A stretch of DNA of 64,000 bases, from positions 266,288,057 through 266,352,056 of the forward strand of contig CM060709.1 in NCBI GenBank assembly GCA_030686995.1. The letters are read 5' to 3'. Each line of letters begins with the position of its first letter. The first letter of the stretch is position 1. A program made the translations under genes and the position numbers. Below are positions 53,061 to 64,000 of this stretch, one piece after another. The DNA is from Artemisia argyi (Eukaryota > Streptophyta > Magnoliopsida > Asterales > Asteraceae). The notes beneath the pieces are model-generated. The model saw only the letters and a list, made by a program, of their open reading frames with translations, ran no database searches and had not been told where the DNA came from.

Positions 53061-53460
53061 CATTCACAAAATCCGCACAAAAAAATCACTCGCTGACATG
53101 TTAGCGAGTGATTGGTGCATTTTCTGACAGTTTCTCTCTCTTTTCTCTTATTAAAACAATCATACATGTCAGTAAGGCTGCTCATCGGGTGAAAACAGGA
53201 CCGGACCGAGAAAAACTGGACCAGACCGATACTGAATGTGGTCTGTCCGATCCGGTCTCGGTCCAAATAGGCTAAATGTCTGGTTTTTAAGCCGGACCGG
53301 ATCGAACCAGATCGAGACCGAAATTATGAAAAATCCTAGATCGAGATCGGACTGAATGTGGTCGGTCCGGTCGGTTTTGTCGGTCGGTCCGGTACATCCA
53401 ATCCGTTTGCTCACCCCTACACGTTAGTGAGTGTATTTTTCGTGTGGATTTTATAAGTGG
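53061..53460. mobile_element. MITE pair, one nested in the other
   Basis: Outer arms cattcacaaaatccgcacaaa and tcgtgtggattttataagtgg pair as inverted repeats, followed by 'actcgctgacatgt' and 'acacgttagtgagt'. Inside, 53174-53418 is a second unit with ends aaggctgctcatcggg and tgctcacccct and a 'ggaccgg/ccggtcc' rich interior that folds back on itself. Open frames here are translations of the repeat. Confidence 0.5.
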
Positions 53461-53525
53461 TTATAGCATTACTTAAAAAAAATAATAAATAAACAAATCC
53501 AAATAGGCAAATACTAATAGGACCA

Positions 53526-53561
53526 AGCCCAAGTTGTAATTGGCCCAACACAAGGGGCCCA
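53526..53561 (-). promoter_or_regulatory. Three site II (TGGGCY) motifs
   Basis: AGCCCA at 53526-53531 and GGCCCA at 53542-53547 and 53556-53561 read TGGGCT/TGGGCC on the minus strand. Clustered site II motifs are typical of plant genes for ribosomal proteins and ribosome assembly. Confidence 0.6.
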
Positions 53562-53650
53562 AATCAGGCCTTTTACATTTACATTACAACATCTTAACAA
53601 AAAATGGGAGGGACCAAGATGCAATAACACGAATATCCAAGTACCAAAAA

Positions 53651-53659
53651 TATAAAACC
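53651..53659 (+). promoter_or_regulatory. TATA-like box
   Basis: tataaaacc, about 100 bases before the ATG at 53750 and 30 before the telo-box. Confidence 0.45.
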
Positions 53660-53680
53660 CCACTCATCTTCAATCCCGTT

Positions 53681-53689
53681 AAACCCTAA
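53681..53689 (+). promoter_or_regulatory. Telo-box
   Basis: AAACCCTAA, followed by another ccct unit, in the presumed leader of the PELP1/RIX1-like gene. Telo-boxes co-occur with site II motifs in plant ribosome-biogenesis promoters. Confidence 0.6.
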
Positions 53690-53749
53690 CCCTCACCAGT
53701 TAATAAAGAAAAAAGAACCATAAACCCCAACCTCGTACTCTAGCAACAA

Positions 53750-56700
53750 ATGGCGGCATTCGAGTATGTAAACAACGTATACGACCCAGCATTAAAACCA
53801 AGGCTATTACGCTCACTAATAAAAGAACACATCCCTGATGAAAAACAACAGCTGCGAAACTCATTGCAGCTGTATCACCTTGTATCTGCTGTTAAAACAC
53901 ATGAATTGCTGTCTGAAATACTGTCCAATGATGATAAAAAGATGGCTGAGAAATGGAAATCTGCTGTTGATTTATGGGTTGATCGTGTTCTTATGCTTCT
54001 TTCTAGTAACATGGTATATAAGTTTAGCTTATTAGCTTTACTGGGATTGCTTATTTGTGGGTTTATCAGCTTATTTGATTTCGGGTTGTATTTCGTAAGC
54101 CCTGATTTCTGGCTTATTTTGAGACTTGTGGGCTTATGTATGTTTATTATGATGTGATAAAGTTATATAAGTCTACAAGTCTCAGAAGAAGCCCCGGAAA
54201 TTGGGGCTTATGACGAAAAACAAATTAGCTTATAAGCCACATACAAGCTTAAATAAACACCCCCTTATTTGCTCTACTTTTCTGTTTATCTGCTTTTTTT
54301 TAAGCAGAAGCGGTTTTGTTTCGTCTAATCTGCTTTTGCTTATCTTCGGCTTATATTTAGGTGAAATTAGTGACGGACTAGTGGGGTTCATGTGAATGCA
54401 CCTTGTTAAAAAATTTAGGTACAAGTCTATGTATAGTTAGTGCATTTATGACTGAGTAAACGTTTTGTGCACCTTCTGATCGTAAGTTCTGGGTCCGCTC
54501 TTGGGTGAAATAGCTGTTTCATATAAGCATGGAAAAAGCTGCTTATTTGAAATGAAATTAAAATACCTTTTTTCTTTACGTATACAAATAAGCAAATCCA
54601 AACACTTTCTGAAATGAATAGTTTTAAGGCACTTAGAAGTACTTATTTGTAAGTAGAAGCATAAGCAGAAAAAATAAGCAATCCCAAATACAATCTTAGT
54701 AAGAGATTAGGAGAGATTTTCTTTTGTCGGTTACTATTTAGGTTCGGAGGATGTAAGCGGCTAAAATGAGAAGTACAGTTTGTTGCTGTTGATGATAACA
54801 TGGCATAATAGTAGCGTGATTGTTATTATCTACGTAATTTTATGCCTTTTTTAGAAGTGACGATCTGAGTTTACTTTTAATGTGTGTGGTGTAGCCAGAT
54901 AAATGCTGGGCTGGAATATGTTTATTAGGGGTGACTTGTGAAGGATGCAGTCCTGAGCGGTTTCTCGCATCTTATTCTGTTTGGTTTCAGAAGTTGCTTT
55001 CCCATCTTCAGGTATTTAGTTTCTGTTCTGCTTTTAGAACAGAGAAGTCGTGTTAATAGTTTGAGAATTTGTTGTGTTAATGGATGTTTGTAATGTCAAT
55101 GGAGGGAATTAGACAGCATATCTAGCTTACTAGCTATCTTCCGGTGTGAATGTTATCAGTTTTGCGTGATGATTTTAAGATGTTACTAATTTAGTTTTAG
55201 CAACTCTGAAAATGTAGTTAACAAAAATGGGAAATCTGATACCGGATTTGACCATGTAGTTCTGTGCATAGAAAAATGATAACTAAAGGGAGGGAGGAGA
55301 ATCTGATATTCTGATTTCAATGCATACTGAGTGGCAGATAATTTGTACATTCTTATAAATATTATCATTTTATATACTGGTGACCCTGTCAATCTTCATT
55401 TATGTTGCATTGTAATGAGTCTATCTTTCCTGTAAGCATGATGATAATAGGGTGAGCGCTTATGAATCTCTTCAACTATCTATTGTTTATCCCCTTTGAA
55501 CTTATCGCAAATAATGTCATATGCTATGGGCTTTTGTTATATCTGGAAATATATTTGCAATATTGTCATATAGTTTCGACTAATTTAATACCAAATTTTT
55601 GTTCATGAGTATACAACACAGTGACACACAACCTTATTATTTTGAATCCAGTTTAAAAGTTTGATAACACACACTTTCTCTATGTCAGTATTTAGGCTTT
55701 ATACTTTAGCTGGTTCTGTTAAATCTAATAAATACATGGTTAGCTAAAAGTTAATATTTTTAGTTGCTGTGTTTCGAGATTGTTATATGTTGATGTTCTA
55801 CATTTTTTTAATCTAACATAAGTTTGCATTGTCCACTCTAAATCAGCCTCCTGCAGATTCTCACTTTGTGAAGGCTGCTTGTTGTGTCTCGTTATCAGAT
55901 CTTCTTACAAGGTACTACTATATATTTACATTCGCATTTGCAGACATAAAATTTTGATATTGTAGGTGTATGGCATCATTTTTTACATGTTTGTTTCAAG
56001 TAGCAGAGGATTGTAGACATGGTCCAAAATGAAAAATATTTATCAACAAGCACGTTTAGTTTATCATGACTTAACTAAACACATGTAAGTAAATTGGTAT
56101 TTTATCTAGGAGAAAGAAGGTGGGAATATCAACAACATTGATTATGTTCCAACGTAAAACATTATAGCAACTAGCAGAGCTACTCACAAAAGGGCTTTGT
56201 GAGAAACTCATGGGGTTCTTTGAGGGGAAGTGTAGACCAGTTTGTTGGGTACTTTTGGATCAATGGTTTGGGAATGTGATAGATTTGATAGAATGTGTTT
56301 GGTTTGAGGATGCAAATTTTAAAGTTATGAACGAAACCCTTAAAGATAGGCTTCCTTAGGCCCTTTACTACATATTTTGTGGGGGCATTGAGCATTCATT
56401 CTTTAATATCTGCTAATATAATATGTATGCACTTACTCAAAATCTAATTTCCTTTTCATTTTCATCAAACAAAAAGATCTGAACTTTTTCCATTTGAACT
56501 AGGTTGAGTGGTCTTCCAAATACGAAGAGAGATGGAACTACACATGCTGCAAAACTTCTTCAACCAGTTTTAAATCTGATGCACGCAGATAGCTCAGATG
56601 CTGTATGTATTGGTATTACCAAGTTCAGGGCCATTTATCTTTCATTTTTTATTGTGTAGATGCTAATACCAACTGTCTGCACTCAAATTGGATACTCAAT

Positions 56701-59700
56701 TCTTTTCATCCCAAAGACCTAAAGATTTTATGTACTTCAAAATTACTCATCCAACACTTTTCGGATTCACATAAACTTCTAATTTTCCCCCCTAAGCTTT
56801 GGGCTTATCAGCAGCTTTCTGCATGCCAAGCAATTTTAATCTGGAAATCTAAGTAATGTAGTGTATGTTAAATCTATGTTATCTGTTATATAAGACATTT
56901 TATAATCAGAAGGTGATGGCTTTTAGTCTAGGAAAATGATATTTCTTCCTACTTTTTGTTCCTACATATGGCTCTTTAGTCTAATATTGTACTTTTTTGC
57001 AGGATGGAGCTGCTAGTTTGTTATGCACCATTTTGACTTTATTTCCATCTTCTCTCCAGAAGACCTGTGATTCTGTAAGTTATCGGATTTTTTTGTAAAG
57101 TGTGTAGAAATATCATCTTGTTTATTAAACACACAGACACTTCTCCACTAATTATCTCTCTGTGAATAAGGAATCAGGAAATATGAAGTTCTTTAGTCAT
57201 ACTAGTTGCATAATTTTGGGTTTTGGCATATTATCTCGTGCAACTTGCAATGTTACTTATTAGAAGAAATGTGCAACTGAAGACATTTATGCAGTAATCT
57301 CTCACTCACTTACACCTGATCACTATCTAACATTTGTTGTTATGTTCTATAAGGGAAGTTGTGACTTGTGATAACATGTACTACATAATAGATATGCTAA
57401 GTCGTCAGTAGTCATTATCGGTCACTTTGCTAATTTTGGCAAAACCGGTTCTCCTTAATGAAATTACATTTTTTGCTGACTGAACATAGGTTCTGTGGTA
57501 AATTGTGATAAACGATGGTCCTTGGTTGATTTTCTGAAAATTGTGACAGGTTGAAGCTGCTATTGTTACAAAGATTATGTCTGGGAAATGCACCACTGAT
57601 ATGTTGAAGGTGAGACCATTGTCTATCCTTTTGACTGTTGGGATTTTTAATGGTGACAGAATTTCACACGTATTTTTTTCTGTGGCCAGAAACTTGCTCT
57701 TTGCTTATCATTACTTCCCAAATCAAAAGCGGATGAAGATAGTTGGTCATTGATGATTTACAAGGTCTTAGTTGCTATTAATGTTCTTCTAAATGATTCA
57801 TTCCAAGGTTTAGAAGAAGGTAAGTTTTATGGAGAGTAATTTGGTTGATGTTTGAATGTTTAATTATGTATTTATGTCAGCAGTACTTACATGGTTATGC
57901 ACATACATTGCAGAAACTAGGTCTAGTGAAATCATGCGGGCATTAGTCCCACCGAAAAAAGATCCACCTGCCCCTCTTGGAACAACAACAACAGCAACGA
58001 TTTCCAGTCCACCTGCCCCTCTCGGAGGCCTAACAATATTCGACATTTCTAACAAGGCAGCACTGCAGGAACGAGTCTCTATGCCTAGTATATCTGCACT
58101 GATGCTATGCTGCTCTACAATGCTTACAACTTCTTATCCTGCTAAGGTAGCTTCAATCTTTATATGTTCTAATCATCTTCAATATAGTTAAAGGGGTAAC
58201 ATAATTTAAAAGCTCCATTTGTTTTGATTGTAGGCTAAACTTCCTGTTCGGCTATTGTTAATGCTTGTTGAAAGAGTTCTGATGGTGGATGGTTCTTTGC
58301 CACACACCTTGTACCCCACTATCACTGCAATGCAACAGGAACATGTATGTCTAGAACTTCCGGTTCAGCATTCATATAGTTTGGATATCCTATGTGGTAT
58401 TGTCAAGGGAGCACACAGGTGATTTACAATATTTATCCTTCTTTTAGTACTGTTTGTGATGAAGCATATGATTTCATTTCACTTGAAGGAAAAACAAGAT
58501 TAGATACTCCCTTGAGTCATATGAAAAATTGGCAAATTTACTTTTCTAGAAAAGTTGCTATCCTGTCTGATTTCACTTTACATGCTTGATTTATGGTAAA
58601 CATACCCTAGTCAACTTTATTCTAAAACATACAACTCATTAATTGGTTGATAGAAAACTAAGTCATTATTTAGCTTCTTGATGAATGGCTTGACTTGTAA
58701 GTTGCAACTATGAAATATACTAATTGATCCTTAAGCTGTTAAATGTGATCACTCTATTTAAGATATTGCAGATCTTTAGTACTTTTAGCTTTGATTTCAT
58801 ATGTAAACTGATAAACATGTATATTCTGCTTTTCTATTTGTAGTCTTGTCAACATGTTTAATTGTTCTAAATGCCATATAAATTGCTTCAGGATATCACT
58901 CTCTGACGTGTGGTTTCTCACATTATGTGACTGGTTCTTATTGCAGTCAACTGCTACCACATGCTGCACATATGATTCGAATTGTAACAGAGTATCTTAG
59001 AAGGTGTGAACAACCTGAACTTAGGGTTAAACTCTATGCTCTCATAAAGTTAATGCTGCTGTCCATGGGGGTTGGTATGCTTTTAACTTTATCTTTTTTC
59101 CCATTTTTTTTACGTATTATAACAAATTTTGACCTTTTACAGTCTTTTAAGAATATATTTATCTAGGTTAGTATTTAAGTGTACTTGACGCGCAATTTAA
59201 TGATTGCTTTTTTGCTGTGCAATTGAGCAGGGCTGACAATCTACCTAGCTGAAGATGTGGTAACCAGTGCTTCCATTGATCTGGATTCAGTAGGTGATCG
59301 TGGTGGTGAAGCATGCTCTAGTTCAGAACCTGTGCAAAAGAAAAGGAAGCATGAAATGGCAGTTACATCTCATGAAAATCAATCTGATACAGTATACATG
59401 CGCAAAAACCCTGTACCCATTTCTCTCAAGATTGCTGCTCTTGAAGCATTAGAAACACTTCTAACCGTGGTATGTTTTTTTTCGTTTAGCTTAATTAGAG
59501 ATTGAGTATTCAGCTCATGTTTTAGACATATGTATCTTGTATGCATGCATAAACGTGTTTAGGCATGAGTAGATGCCTAAAGTATAGAGGAAAAGTGGTG
59601 TGGGTCAACACGACACAATTAGTTTTGGGCAGTACAAAATTGCCCATCTTGACCCATTGCCCACGCCTCTCACTTTGCGTTGTGTGTTTTCTTGTTAACT

Positions 59701-60817
59701 CGGTTAGAGTACCCGATTCATCTTTTAGACATTCTTCTTGTACATTTGTATGGATATGCTGTTCGAAGAAACCTGACCAAGTTTCTTTGTTTTTATGTTC
59801 CTGTAAATTGTAATTTTAGCTTTCATCTAAACTATGGTACTGATTTTGGCAGGGTGGTGGACTGAGATCTGAGGGATGGCGATCAAATGTAGACTTACTT
59901 ATTAAAACTGTAGCTACAGATGCTTGTAACGGTGGATGGACAAAACCAACAAATGATTCTAACAATACTAACAGCAATAGTTCTAGCTGGGCTGATTTTC
60001 AGCTTGCTTCTTTACGTGCTCTTTTGGCATCCCTTCTTTCGCCTGGTCGTGTACGTCCTCCATATCTGGCTCACGGTCTTGAGTTTTTCCGTAAAGGTAT
60101 CTTTGTATGTCATGATTTCAGTATGCTGATCCTTTTTCTATGCTTAGTCTATGTATAATGTTCATCTTTTGGTACACATCGTCAGGTAAGCAAGGAGTAG
60201 GAAGTAAACTTGCAGAGTTCTGTGCACACGCTTTGATGACTTTAGAGGTCCTAATACATCCCCGGGCCATTCCACTCATAGATTTTGGATCCTCCATCGA
60301 GTACTCTCCTAATGAGAAAAACAGGTTTATGGATAACAACTTATACTTCGGTTCTCAGAAACACAACCCAGTTTCAGCTGGCACATCAAAAAACGGGTTT
60401 GAAAACCCTGAATCAGAAGAGGATGATCTGTATGAAAAATGGGTGAAAGATAATGATGCAAACGAACCACTTGTAACGGAGCAACCAAGTAACACAACCA
60501 CCAATGAAGTAACACCGCCGTTATCAGAAAAACTTGTTTCTATTGAAGCCCCTTCTAGCGCAAAAGTAACACATGAAGATAAAGGGAAGGGGATTATGGT
60601 AGAGACGCAGTCACTTGAAATAATTAGTAAGCAGTCTGAAGTTCAGAGTCAAACTGTGGACCTTAGAGCATCTGACAAAATGGAAACTGGTGATATGGGG
60701 TCAAAAGGTAATACACTGGTATCGGATTTCATGTCTGGTTTTGGTGATAATGACGATCCAATGGACGAGATTCCTGATATTGTTGACGTGGAACCCGATT
60801 CTTCGGATGATGAATAG
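53750..60817 (+). CDS. PELP1/RIX1-like pre-rRNA processing protein
   Basis: Homologue of the animal PELP1 and yeast Rix1 scaffold that helps ITS2 processing and 60S maturation in the nucleolus; the Arabidopsis counterpart is, from memory, At1g30240. Thirteen exons: 53750-54013, 54895-55011, 55847-55911, 56503-56602, 57003-57074, 57550-57609, 57690-57819, 57914-58146, 58234-58418, 58947-59074, 59231-59469, 59853-60096, 60186-60817. Frame is kept for 822 residues. The N-terminal 600 residues are Leu-rich helical repeats, with ERFLASYSVWFQKLL, QLLPHAAHMIRIVTEYLRRC and LLASLLSPGRVRPPYLAHGL. A QKKRKHE basic patch near residue 440 could be a nuclear signal. The tail is acidic and ends DEIPDIVDVEPDSSDDE. 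Site II and telo-box motifs upstream fit the role. Intron 1 holds MITE-like sequence. Confidence 0.87.
54014..54275. mobile_element. Diverged MITE in PELP1 intron 1
   Basis: The right end caagcttaaataaacacccc (about 54243-54262) matches the family at 19638-19833 and 23385-23728. The interior 'gcttataagcc' and 'ggcttattt' blocks are inverted. The left end is degenerate. Confidence 0.45.
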
Positions 60818-61354
60818 GATTATGGTCTAGAAATTATGATAGGGAATCCAGAGAGGCATTTTGTTGATTGATTAATGTATGCTTTTGCAAATGCAAATTT
60901 TTGATACGCCGAATTTTGTTTTCTATTTATGCACTCAGTTTATTGTTTTTTTTTTAGTGTATTATGTGTATGTCAAATGAAGGTTCGGATGATAATTTGT
61001 CCCCAGTATGTTAAAGTTCTGCTAGACTGCAGATGACAAATACAAGGCTAAACTTCATTTTCTGTCATTTGTTTGCAGTAGTATCTAAAAATATGCTTAC
61101 GGTGTACGTTTAATACTATAGAAAAAGTACTTGTACTCAACGTGGACGTGAACAGTTTGGTTTAACTAGTTTAGATTGGTTTGATAGTTTATCAGACATA
61201 ACCTCTCGAATCAGTGACCCAAGTGGGTCACAAGGAATTTTCGGTTACAGAATGACCCAAACGGACAAAAACCAAGCTTTTGGTAGCTTATAGGGTTGGG
61301 TGGCGGGTCACTATTTCTCATTCAAAAACCCGAATAAACCTGACCTGATAATAC
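60818..61354. other. 3' flank of the PELP1-like gene
   Basis: Presumed 3' UTR and spacer. No gene. Confidence 0.4.
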
Positions 61355-61930
61355 CTCTAGTAATGGATGATACTCAGTATACTTGGAATAATCACATTAA
61401 TAGTTGCATTGACAGTTATCTTCTTGGAATAATCACATTAATAGTTGCATTGACAGTTATCTTCAGTCTCAAATCTGTATTGATAGTTACATTATAAATG
61501 GTAGTGACAATTCCAGCAACAATTACATTTCTAGTTCCATTTGTAGTGAAAGTGGAAATAGGACTAAAACCCGGGATGCCATAAGGAGTGATCAAACTAT
61601 ACGAGAAAGTTCTACCGATCTGGATGTAAATAAAAAATACAGTCATTTGTGGGTTCAATGCGAAAATTGTTATGGACTAAATTATAAGAAATTTTTTAAA
61701 TCAAAAATGAATCTTTGTGAACAATGTGGATATCATTTGAAAATGAGTAATTCTGATAGAATCGAACTTTTGATTGATTCGGGTACTTGGGAGCCTATGG
61801 ATGAAGACATGGTCTCTCTGGATCCCATTGAATTTCATTCGGAGGAGGAGCCTTATAAAAATCGTATCGATTCTTATCAAAGAAAGACAGGATTAACCGA
61901 GGCTATTCAAACAGGTATAGGGCAATTATC
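61355..61930 (+). pseudogene. accD: Plastid accD fragment in nuclear DNA (NUPT)
   Basis: Encodes part of the acetyl-CoA carboxylase carboxyltransferase beta subunit, normally in plastid DNA. From [13 protein letters not shown] through [17 protein letters not shown] and the zinc-finger [10 protein letters not shown] to [13 protein letters not shown] it reads as accD, then stops matching. Both the start and the catalytic C-terminal half are absent. A perfect 41-bp tandem duplication (61382-61422, 61423-61463) shifts the frame within the 5' part. It is flanked by nuclear genes, so it is a transferred fragment, not a functional gene. Confidence 0.85.
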
Positions 61931-62301
61931 GTGGAACTTATACACAATATATTAACACACGGATCCAAATAAACTACTGTAATAACTTTAAGATAATCGT
62001 ACCAGATAAAAAATAAACAAGATGTAAGCTAGAAAGTATGTAGAACCCGTTATAATGGTCACACATGCTAACGGGTCAAACAGGTAATAAGCTTAAAAGG
62101 AAACGGGTTAAATGAGTTCCATGGTTCAGTACAAGTTTGTGGTTCATTTGAGCGGGATGAGTTACCTTTGTATGAACTCTCAGACTATTATTTCACTGCT
62201 TTTGACTAGTCTCATAATCTCTTCTACTTATAAAGGGTCAAGCAGGTAAAATCAAATGAAATGCAGCTAATTAATTTCAAAAAGAAAAAAAATAAGGGAT
62301 G
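61931..62301. other. Intergenic, no gene recognised
   Basis: AT-rich DNA between the plastid fragment and the F-box stop codon, including the presumed F-box 3' UTR. Confidence 0.4.
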
Positions 62302-63441
62302 TTAAACAAAACATATGTCTGATGGGGAAACCAAACTTTCCACGTACTCAATTGGGTGTATTCTGATGCGATCACAATGCATCGTATCTTTGTCTTCGAA
62401 ATCATCCAGACTTGCCAAATTATTTAAGTTTCTCAATGAATCTTTCGACGTGTCATAGGTAACTAGTTGGTGTGATCCCTTGCTCCTCAAAAGAATTATC
62501 CCTTTATCCAAGATACACATAGGATGGAACTCATAAAAACGATCACCTTCGACACCTAATGTGAATGTAAATGTTTTTAACCATAAGTTCTCGGCCCCTG
62601 GTTTATTCATTACCCACACATTGAATGTGGTATCGACTTTGGTGATCAAGCAAAGGCTACGGCCATCTAAGGAACCCAAAACAGCCCCTTGGCAGTCGGG
62701 TAGTCGCCTTGAAATGGGAATAATCTCCATAGAATGATGTCCATGTGGTAGAGTTATGTTCGAAAATGCCATCTCCTTAACATTGAAAGCAATTATCCCC
62801 ATATTCATTAATGAAATAGTCCAATATAAACACCCATTCAAAAACACGCCCCCATCACCCCAGAAGAAAAATTCCTTTTTATGGTATTGTGGCGATTTGC
62901 TCCATGAACTAGTTTTAAGATCGAATACGTCACACTTATATATATTGCCGCCAGGTGGATAGCCACTTTCTACAAATCTAAAAATCTTTAAGTCATTTGT
63001 ATCAAATCCATATCTATGGGGGAGCCTAAAAGTCCAACCACGTGGTTGTGGATCCATAACATCAAGTGTCTTAGAAGCACGCGTTAGCGGATTGTATAGG
63101 ATCATATGGCTACGAAACGACATATCTATTAAAACCAAAATCACTATGCCATTGAATGTTCCAACCATTGAGACAAAATTATATTCATCTAAAAGAGAAG
63201 GAACCTTAACCATGGAATGAGCCTTGTCGTCGACTGGTACATTAGCATCTATAACAGCAAGAGGCGATGGATATTTAAGCATGATCATGCGACGTGATCT
63301 TGACTTCATAAAATAAGGATCTGAAATGAGACGATTCCAATGTGTCGATACACATCTAAACCGTAGTAATGGCTTTCCGGGTAGTCGAGCAAGTATGTTG
63401 TGAAGAATGCCATCAGGTATATGACGATTGCCATGATCCAT
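62302..63441 (-). CDS. F-box protein with F-box-associated domain
   Basis: Likely substrate-recognition subunit of an SCF ubiquitin ligase. Intronless, 379 residues. Residues 8-48 form the F-box (IPDGILHNILARLPGKPLLRF then CVSTHWNRLISDPYF), the Skp1-binding part. The rest matches the FBA/kelch-like associated region of plant CPR1-type F-box proteins: GTFNGIVILV, ILYNPLTRASK, YGFDTNDLKIFRF, VYDLKTSSW-like DVFDLKTSSWSKS, FLNGCLYWTI, and LGSLDGRSLCLI. Target unknown. A decayed relative lies at 48.2 kb, which shows local dispersal of the family. Confidence 0.9.
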   Translation of the reverse strand: MDHGNRHIPDGILHNILARLPGKPLLRFRCVSTHWNRLISDPYFMKSRSRRMIMLKYPSPLAVIDANVPVDDKAHSMVKVPSLLDEYNFVSMVGTFNGIVILVLIDMSFRSHMILYNPLTRASKTLDVMDPQPRGWTFRLPHRYGFDTNDLKIFRFVESGYPPGGNIYKCDVFDLKTSSWSKSPQYHKKEFFFWGDGGVFLNGCLYWTISLMNMGIIAFNVKEMAFSNITLPHGHHSMEIIPISRRLPDCQGAVLGSLDGRSLCLITKVDTTFNVWVMNKPGAENLWLKTFTFTLGVEGDRFYEFHPMCILDKGIILLRSKGSHQLVTYDTSKDSLRNLNNLASLDDFEDKDTMHCDRIRIHPIEYVESLVSPSDICFV

Positions 63442-63748
63442 ATATGAAGAGTGAGCGTGACAAAATGTTTTTGATGAAAATGTACGTAAGGGAAAGGAGT
63501 CTGGTTTGTTAGTTATTTAGCATTATTAGGAAACCCTACTTCTAAATTCAAATCTTTATACTTATCATATAGATTAACTATAATTTAAAACACACGTTAT
63601 CTCTAGTTTTTGTAAGTCGTATTTGTATGCAAGAAAATAACAAAGTATGAACTTATTTAGCATTTTGCTGATGCAAAAATTTTTATTATAGTATGACATT
63701 TTTGATCTTAGCCCATAAGACAAAAACCAAAAATTGGTATTTATAATT
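63442..63748 (-). promoter_or_regulatory. Upstream region of the F-box gene
   Basis: AT-rich presumed promoter. No specific motif called. The final nine bases are the target duplication of the adjacent MITE. Confidence 0.35.
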
Positions 63749-63975
63749 GGGTTTTGTTAAACACAACCCTATGGGTTGTGTATATGCATTCCAAATTTAT
63801 GAAAATGTCAATTAATGAACTCATATATTACATAATTATATAATTTTAATCATTATAAAAAGGTAAGTGATGTTAACTATGGAATATTTAGAGTTCATTA
63901 AATGTTTAATAAATTTTAATTATATATTTATAGAAGGCTTATGCACAACCCATAGGGTTGTGTTTAACAAAACCC
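63749..63975. mobile_element. Mutator-type MITE, 227 bp
   Basis: Ends gggttttgttaaacacaacc and ggttgtgtttaacaaaaccc are perfect inverted repeats (about 31 bp in all, then imperfect), flanked by the 9-bp duplication tttataatt (63740-63748, 63976-63984), the length typical of Mutator elements. Each end also holds its own small palindrome, acaaccctatgggttgt or its inverse. No coding capacity. Confidence 0.85.
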
Positions 63976-64000
63976 TTTATAATTTGATAACCTGGTTTTG

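Overview
The window is nuclear DNA of a flowering plant, almost certainly a core eudicot and probably an asterid; a composite-family (Asteraceae) origin is my guess from protein style and is not proven. Evidence: intron-rich genes with GT-AG junctions, AT-rich intergenic DNA full of MITEs, LTR-retrotransposon remains, a Helitron, and a degraded copy of a plastid accD segment. There are no operons, CRISPR arrays, rRNA genes or tRNA genes that I can see.

Left part (1-20.3 kb) is gene-rich. It holds a truncated or partial unknown gene (2.5-3.3 kb, minus), gamma-tocopherol methyltransferase VTE4 (5.3-7.6 kb, plus), a mitochondrial inner-membrane-protease subunit 2-like gene (8.9-9.8 kb, minus), a Sfp/AASDHPPT-type phosphopantetheinyl transferase (10.6-13.4 kb, plus), and a 15-exon plant-specific nuclear protein of the At2g19390/At4g29790 family (14.2-20.2 kb, minus). 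For the complete genes I worked out exon joins that keep the reading frame to the stop codon; product lengths are 341, 169, 287 and 1188 residues. VTE4 and the protease are convergent, the protease and the PPTase are divergent, and the PPTase and the nuclear protein are convergent.

Middle part (20-48 kb) holds an 18-exon aminoalcoholphosphotransferase (AAPT) locus with two independent lesions, an intronless germin-like protein gene, then about 18 kb of repeats. The main repeat is a 10.9-kb LTR-element remnant (32392-43281, 5-bp target duplication) made of two LTRs abutted head to tail with no internal region; a 3-kb solo LTR of a related family is inserted in it in the opposite direction, with its own 5-bp duplication.

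Right part (48-64 kb) holds an F-box pseudogene relic, a short poly(A) retroposon with a 28-bp target duplication, a PMR5/TBL-type O-acetyltransferase gene (minus), an hAT-like element, a small Helitron next to an intact paralogous empty site, a 13-exon PELP1/RIX1-like ribosome-biogenesis gene with a telo-box and site II motifs upstream, a plastid accD insertion, an intact F-box gene, and a Mutator-type MITE at the edge.

The genes do not form a pathway. I found no convincing new multi-gene system. The most interesting items are the disrupted AAPT gene, the nested opposite-strand LTR structure, the Helitron with its empty site, the in-frame 78-nt intron in the protease gene, and a GC-AG intron in the nuclear-protein gene.
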